This document shows, one piece after another, positions 9,528 to 10,000 of a DNA stretch of 10,000 nt. Source of the stretch: Chrysomallon squamiferum (lineage: Eukaryota > Mollusca > Gastropoda > Neomphalida > Peltospiridae); NCBI GenBank assembly GCA_012295275.1, contig CM022677.1, positions 25,100,621 to 25,110,620 of the forward strand, given 5' to 3'. Position 1 is the stretch's first letter, and each line of letters begins with the position of its first letter. Both the position numbers and the translations under genes were made by a program. Below the pieces are notes generated by a model. The model was given only the letters and a program-made list of their open reading frames with translations. It was not told the origin of the DNA and did not search any database.

Positions 9528-9941
9528 TTTTCTTTTTTATCGTAGGTTTTCTTTTTTATCATAGGTATTGTTTTTATTATTATTATTTTTTGCACATATG
9601 TGTAACAATAATTAAAATAATATATGTATGTATGCTGAGTGATGGACTGCTTTATGTCGAAGCCTGAATTTGAGTACACAGACATTTAGTTCAACGTAAA
9701 TAAATTGTATTTATCATACTTTCAAAGGGCTTCCATCCAAAAACTTTCACTTCACAGAGAACAAAGTGATGTTCTCCTGTGGTTAACTCTTGAGAAATCT
9801 TAACGAGTTGACCGACTAAGAGCCTAGAACATATAAAACTCTTTGCAATTCCTCCTGGTAAAGGTGTTTTCTGGTGAGCACAGACTCCTACCAGCTTGTT
9901 ATCTTTTAGCACTTCAATTTTTGTATTAACAAGATTATTAC
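4350..9941 (-). CDS. Gene 1: multidomain F-type lectin (FTP domain) protein, 3' portion, seven exons
   Basis: Joined exons 9941-9720, 8962-8753, 7956-7729, 7085-6837, 6122-5913, 5787-5560 and 4561-4350 give one open frame of 519 residues plus TAA; the first codon is completed by an upstream exon outside the window. It encodes half an FTP domain and three whole ones (146, 153 and 146 residues including linkers), close to the usual single-domain length of about 145. Family marks seen are NPWW, AVDG/AMDGN, NRxxCCG and the closing CEVxVYG strand. Every intron is phase 1 with GT/AG ends; sizes are 757, 796, 643, 714, 125 and 998 bases. Known members are secreted, usually fucose-binding, lectins of innate recognition. 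Here the sugar-binding motif is changed in each domain, so the ligand is uncertain. No transmembrane segment follows the last domain. Family assignment is firm; exact splice borders rest on sequence and phase, without transcript data. Confidence 0.83.
4680..5140 (+). repeat. Minisatellite of 30-bp monomers in 60-bp dimers, with a 153-bp higher-order repeat
   Basis: The marker ACCTTGA recurs at 4711, 4771, 4831 and 4891, exactly 60 bases apart. Each 60-mer holds two related halves, TTACCTTGAAAATGTTATTA and TTACATTGACAATGCCATT. From 4861 a larger block with CACCATGCAATTGCATTACT-like content repeats at 5014, an offset of 153 bases. Less regular related sequence extends to about 4630 and 5280. 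There is no coding potential. Confidence 0.88.
5326..5475 (+). repeat. (AAT)n/(AAC)n trinucleotide repeat
   Basis: AATAAT runs interrupted by CAACAA and GAAGAAC triplets, about 150 bases long and starting about 85 bases into the intron. They generate poly-Asn and poly-Ile frames on the two strands. Confidence 0.93.
5560..5787 (-). CDS. Gene 1 exon F: N-terminal half of FTP domain 4, divergent
   Basis: Acceptor GTTCCCAG and a strong donor GTAAGT give 228 bases (76 codons), phase 1 at both ends. It begins RNWILTIPFES and has AMDGN at the place of the family AVDGN, GCCSAY at the place of the Cys before the ligand His, a single Trp (AEWFAIL) where others have NPWW, and IYVTKAVIITPYEP in place of the strand leading to RxDCC. 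The vicinal cysteines and the sugar-binding Arg/Asp are absent. DGNVST carries a potential N-glycosylation site (NVS). Exon length, phase and the AMDGN and IYV landmarks support an FTP half-domain despite weak similarity. Confidence 0.78.
5788..5912 (-). other. Short intron E-F
   Basis: At 125 bases it is the shortest intron in the window and lies between domains 3 and 4. It runs from donor GTGAGA to acceptor TCATCCTGTTCCCAG and is AT-rich with AATA-type runs. It holds no large microsatellite. Confidence 0.8.
5913..6122 (-). CDS. Gene 1 exon E: C-terminal half of FTP domain 3
   Basis: Acceptor TTCTTCTTTGTAG and donor GTGAGA give 210 bases (70 codons), phase 1 at both ends. Residues start FRFHHIAVYVDN, continue through an internal Cys pair (IICNE and LFNCKW), RYIVV, and end NFCEVEVYGGDK, a textbook FTP closing strand. 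Joined to exon D, the sugar-motif region reads NRGDTEFGFRF: the first Arg and Asp are in place, and the second Arg is one residue further on than in the canonical spacing. Both long-range disulfides of the fold can form in this domain, since SCFH of exon D pairs with FCEVEV here. Confidence 0.88.
6142..6185 (+). repeat. (CA)n dinucleotide repeat
   Basis: About 43 bases of CA (TG along the gene) end roughly 20 bases before the exon E acceptor, just upstream of its pyrimidine tract. Confidence 0.95.
6487..6612 (+). repeat. Compound (ATT)n/(ACT)n/(ATC)n trinucleotide repeat
   Basis: This tract has the same triplets in the same general order as 6676-6835. It flanks the exon D copy in the position where the longer tract flanks the true exon, so it belongs to the same duplication unit. 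Confidence 0.9.
6615..6668 (-). pseudogene. Partial duplicate of exon D, possible cassette mini-exon
   Basis: The segment 6609-6677 matches 6831-6899 (offset 222 bases) except for five substitutions, all transitions. It repeats the last residues of exon D as DKIFVDTVIIVNHGDTEFG and keeps the donor GTAATA. A CAG stands immediately before it (TTTGGCAG), where the original exon has TAG. If used as an acceptor, the piece would be 54 bases, phase 1 at both ends and in frame. The upstream tract is (ATA)-rich rather than pyrimidine-rich, so splicing would be weak. Most likely it is a dead by-product of tandem duplication; inclusion as a cassette cannot be excluded. Confidence 0.7.
6676..6835 (+). 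repeat. Compound (ATT)n/(ATC)n/(ACT)n trinucleotide repeat
   Basis: Runs of ATT, then ATC, then CTG/ACT triplets reach to within two bases of the exon D donor. Frames through it read as poly-Ser, poly-Asn, poly-Asp, poly-Leu or poly-Ile. A related tract follows the exon copy at 6487-6612. Confidence 0.93.
6837..7085 (-). CDS. Gene 1 exon D: N-terminal half of FTP domain 3
   Basis: Acceptor TTTCTTCTAAG and donor GTAATA give 249 bases (83 codons), phase 1 at both ends. A linker of about a dozen residues (DVDFDYLLKRD) precedes NFAISKTATSS, then AVDG, SCFHSD, PYWKVDL, IFVDAVIIVNRGD and TEFG. The Cys and adjacent His of the fold (SCFH) and the RxD of the sugar motif (NRGD) are kept. The vicinal Cys-Cys is replaced by Thr-Glu, and the bases after the donor run straight into an (AGT)n tract. 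The last part of the exon is copied in the next intron at 6615-6668. Confidence 0.84.
7086..7728 (-). other. Intron C-D with 27-bp minisatellite
   Basis: This 643-base phase-1 intron contains (AATA)n at about 7098-7129, a poly-A run near 7195-7207, an (ATT)n/poly-T stretch at about 7407-7436 and a short 27-bp minisatellite at 7534-7668. The rest is AT-rich with nothing recognisable. Confidence 0.7.
7534..7668 (+). repeat. 27-bp degenerate minisatellite, about five units
   Basis: Units start with ACTCT at 7534, 7561, 7588, 7615 and 7644 (spacings 27, 27, 27, 29). The consensus is close to ACTCTGTCACAAGTGTCTTT followed by CATGT. Units differ at several positions, so the array is not recent. 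Confidence 0.85.
7729..7956 (-). CDS. Gene 1 exon C: C-terminal half of FTP domain 2
   Basis: Acceptor CGTATTCACAG and donor GTGAAT give 228 bases (76 codons), phase 1 at both ends. Joining to exon B restores CCGGPLRNFTIDLL, matching the family strand after the vicinal cysteines. The internal Cys pair is present (ILCIKH and LFKCLN). The closing strand reads LTRVRVFG, lacking the usual Cys. Its normal disulfide partner is the Cys missing from exon B, so both ends of one bridge are gone together. The Arg expected seven residues after the first motif Arg is Pro. NFT is a potential N-glycosylation site. The polypyrimidine tract is weak. An alternative donor GTAGGT three bases upstream would give phase 0 and was rejected. 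Confidence 0.82.
7957..8752 (-). other. Intron B-C, trinucleotide-rich with an internal segment duplication
   Basis: This 796-base phase-1 intron is mostly (GAT)n, (ACT)n and mixed trinucleotide repeats. Two related segments, about 8209-8427 and 8463-8722, share the same start (GCTGATGACA) and the same end (CCACAATTTA followed by CCATATATGTATA), so a block of roughly 220-260 bases has been duplicated. The acidic and Ser/Thr-rich open frames here are repeat translations. Confidence 0.75.
8131..8232 (+). repeat. (GAT)n repeat with a 33-bp tandem subunit
   Basis: GATGAT runs with an internal tandem in which GATGCTGATGACAGTGGTGA occurs twice 33 bases apart (about 8173 and 8206). The plus-strand frame through it is Asp-rich and is not considered a gene. 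Confidence 0.85.
8753..8962 (-). CDS. Gene 1 exon B: N-terminal half of FTP domain 2
   Basis: Acceptor ATTTGTAG, exon GG AAA GAC onward, donor GTAGGT after TGC TGC G; 210 bases, phase 1 at both ends. Residues read KDFAHEVTGTAQSS, then NPWWAV, GVYVESVEITNR and YKCCG, the classic order of the FTP N-terminal half. The usual AVDGN is AVYWS. The Cys normally just before the ligand-contact His is Phe (FTHT), though the His itself is present. In the family's RxDCC motif the Asp is Lys (RYKCC). The vicinal Cys pair is kept. A second possible donor four bases downstream (GTACCC) would break the phase rule and was not used. Confidence 0.86.
9000..9240 (+). repeat. Irregular (GATA)n/(GGTA)n tetranucleotide repeat
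   Basis: The stretch is a degenerate mixture of GATA, GGTA, GTAG and TAGATAGG motifs, older and more interrupted than the (ATCT)n tract near the left edge. Its edges are diffuse. Confidence 0.85.
9281..9372 (+). repeat. 42-bp perfect tandem duplication
   Basis: The unit beginning ACAGACAGAAAGAAATTAGT at 9281 is repeated exactly from 9323 to 9364. A third partial copy (ACAGACAG) starts at 9365. Identity over the full 42 bases indicates a recent duplication. Confidence 0.95.
9437..9523 (+). repeat. (GA)n dinucleotide microsatellite
   Basis: An uninterrupted GA tract of about 87 bases on the plus strand, read as CT along the gene. It lies 197 bases inside the intron from the exon A donor. It explains the MEREREs-type and SLSLSL-type frames on the two strands. 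Confidence 0.97.
9720..9941 (-). CDS. Gene 1 exon A: C-terminal half of an FTP domain
   Basis: The exon follows an acceptor TATTTCTAG and opens in phase 1 with NNLVNTKIEVL, the strand after the vicinal-Cys position. It has the expected Cys pair (GVCAH and FICSR) and the closing LCEVKVFGW. The first half of this domain lies off the right edge. The chosen donor is GTATGA at 9719-9714, which makes the exon 222 bases (74 codons) and keeps the phase-1 rule shared by every other exon. The alternative is a terminal exon reading on through SMINTIYLR to TGA at 9693-9691, but no AATAAA follows closely there, and exon B needs an upstream partner in this phase. The Arg expected soon after the intron in fucose-binding members is Asn here. 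Confidence 0.75.
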
Positions 9942-10000
9942 CTAGAAATAGAATGCAATAATCTAAATGAAACATAAGAAAGAAGAAAACAAAGAAAAAA

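Larger units (their letters stand above)
8963..9719 (-). other. Intron A-B with tetranucleotide, 42-bp and (GA)n repeats
   Basis: This 757-base phase-1 intron has no coding signal of its own. From the acceptor side it holds an irregular (GATA/GGTA)n stretch at about 9000-9240, a perfect 42-bp tandem pair at 9281-9364 and a pure (GA)n tract at 9437-9523. The remainder, 9524-9719, is AT-rich single-copy-looking DNA. Long open frames here are translations of the repeats. Confidence 0.7.

Noticed and set aside
9691-9719. Exon A as a terminal exon ending SMINTIYLR and TGA
   Set aside because: No close AATAAA follows, and a GTATGA donor makes a symmetric 222-base phase-1 exon that joins in frame to exon B. 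It remains possible.

Overview
This is animal nuclear DNA. It is AT-rich and saturated with di-, tri- and tetranucleotide microsatellites. The only real coding signal is a series of short minus-strand exons with GT/AG borders. The microsatellite style, (ATCT)n, (GTAT)n, (CT)n and long interrupted trinucleotide tracts, together with a lectin-domain family expanded in lophotrochozoans, suggests a mollusc, possibly a cephalopod. That taxonomic guess is an inference.

All coding exons belong to the F-type lectin / FTP domain family (eel fucolectin, tachylectin-4, pentraxin-1). Each domain of about 146-153 residues is split over two exons. The intron falls in phase 1, just after the position of the family's vicinal Cys-Cys. 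Every inferred intron in the window is phase 1, and every internal exon is a multiple of 3 bases, which suits duplication of half-domains or domains.

Gene 1 (minus strand, 5' end off the right edge) has seven exons: A 9941-9720, B 8962-8753, C 7956-7729, D 7085-6837, E 6122-5913, F 5787-5560 and G 4561-4350. They encode the second half of one FTP domain and three further complete domains (B+C, D+E, F+G). The stop TAA is in exon G, with an AATAAA signal about a dozen bases beyond it. The spliced frame is continuous: 1559 coding bases plus one from the upstream exon give 519 residues and a stop. No membrane segment follows the last domain, so a secreted multidomain protein is likely.

Gene 2 (minus strand) starts at 821 with an exon coding a signal peptide. 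It continues into the first half of a well-conserved FTP domain (275-36) and runs off the left edge. The window is therefore the junction of two tandem, same-orientation FTP lectin genes, with about 3.5 kb between the gene 1 stop and the gene 2 start. I see no further gene in that spacer, which holds microsatellites and an eroded minisatellite.

Most notable are: a 54-bp in-frame copy of the 3' end of exon D in the following intron, keeping its donor and with a possible acceptor; disulfide partners apparently lost in pairs from domain to domain; uneven erosion of the canonical fucose-binding motif; and a 60-bp dimeric minisatellite with a 153-bp higher-order repeat in the last intron.
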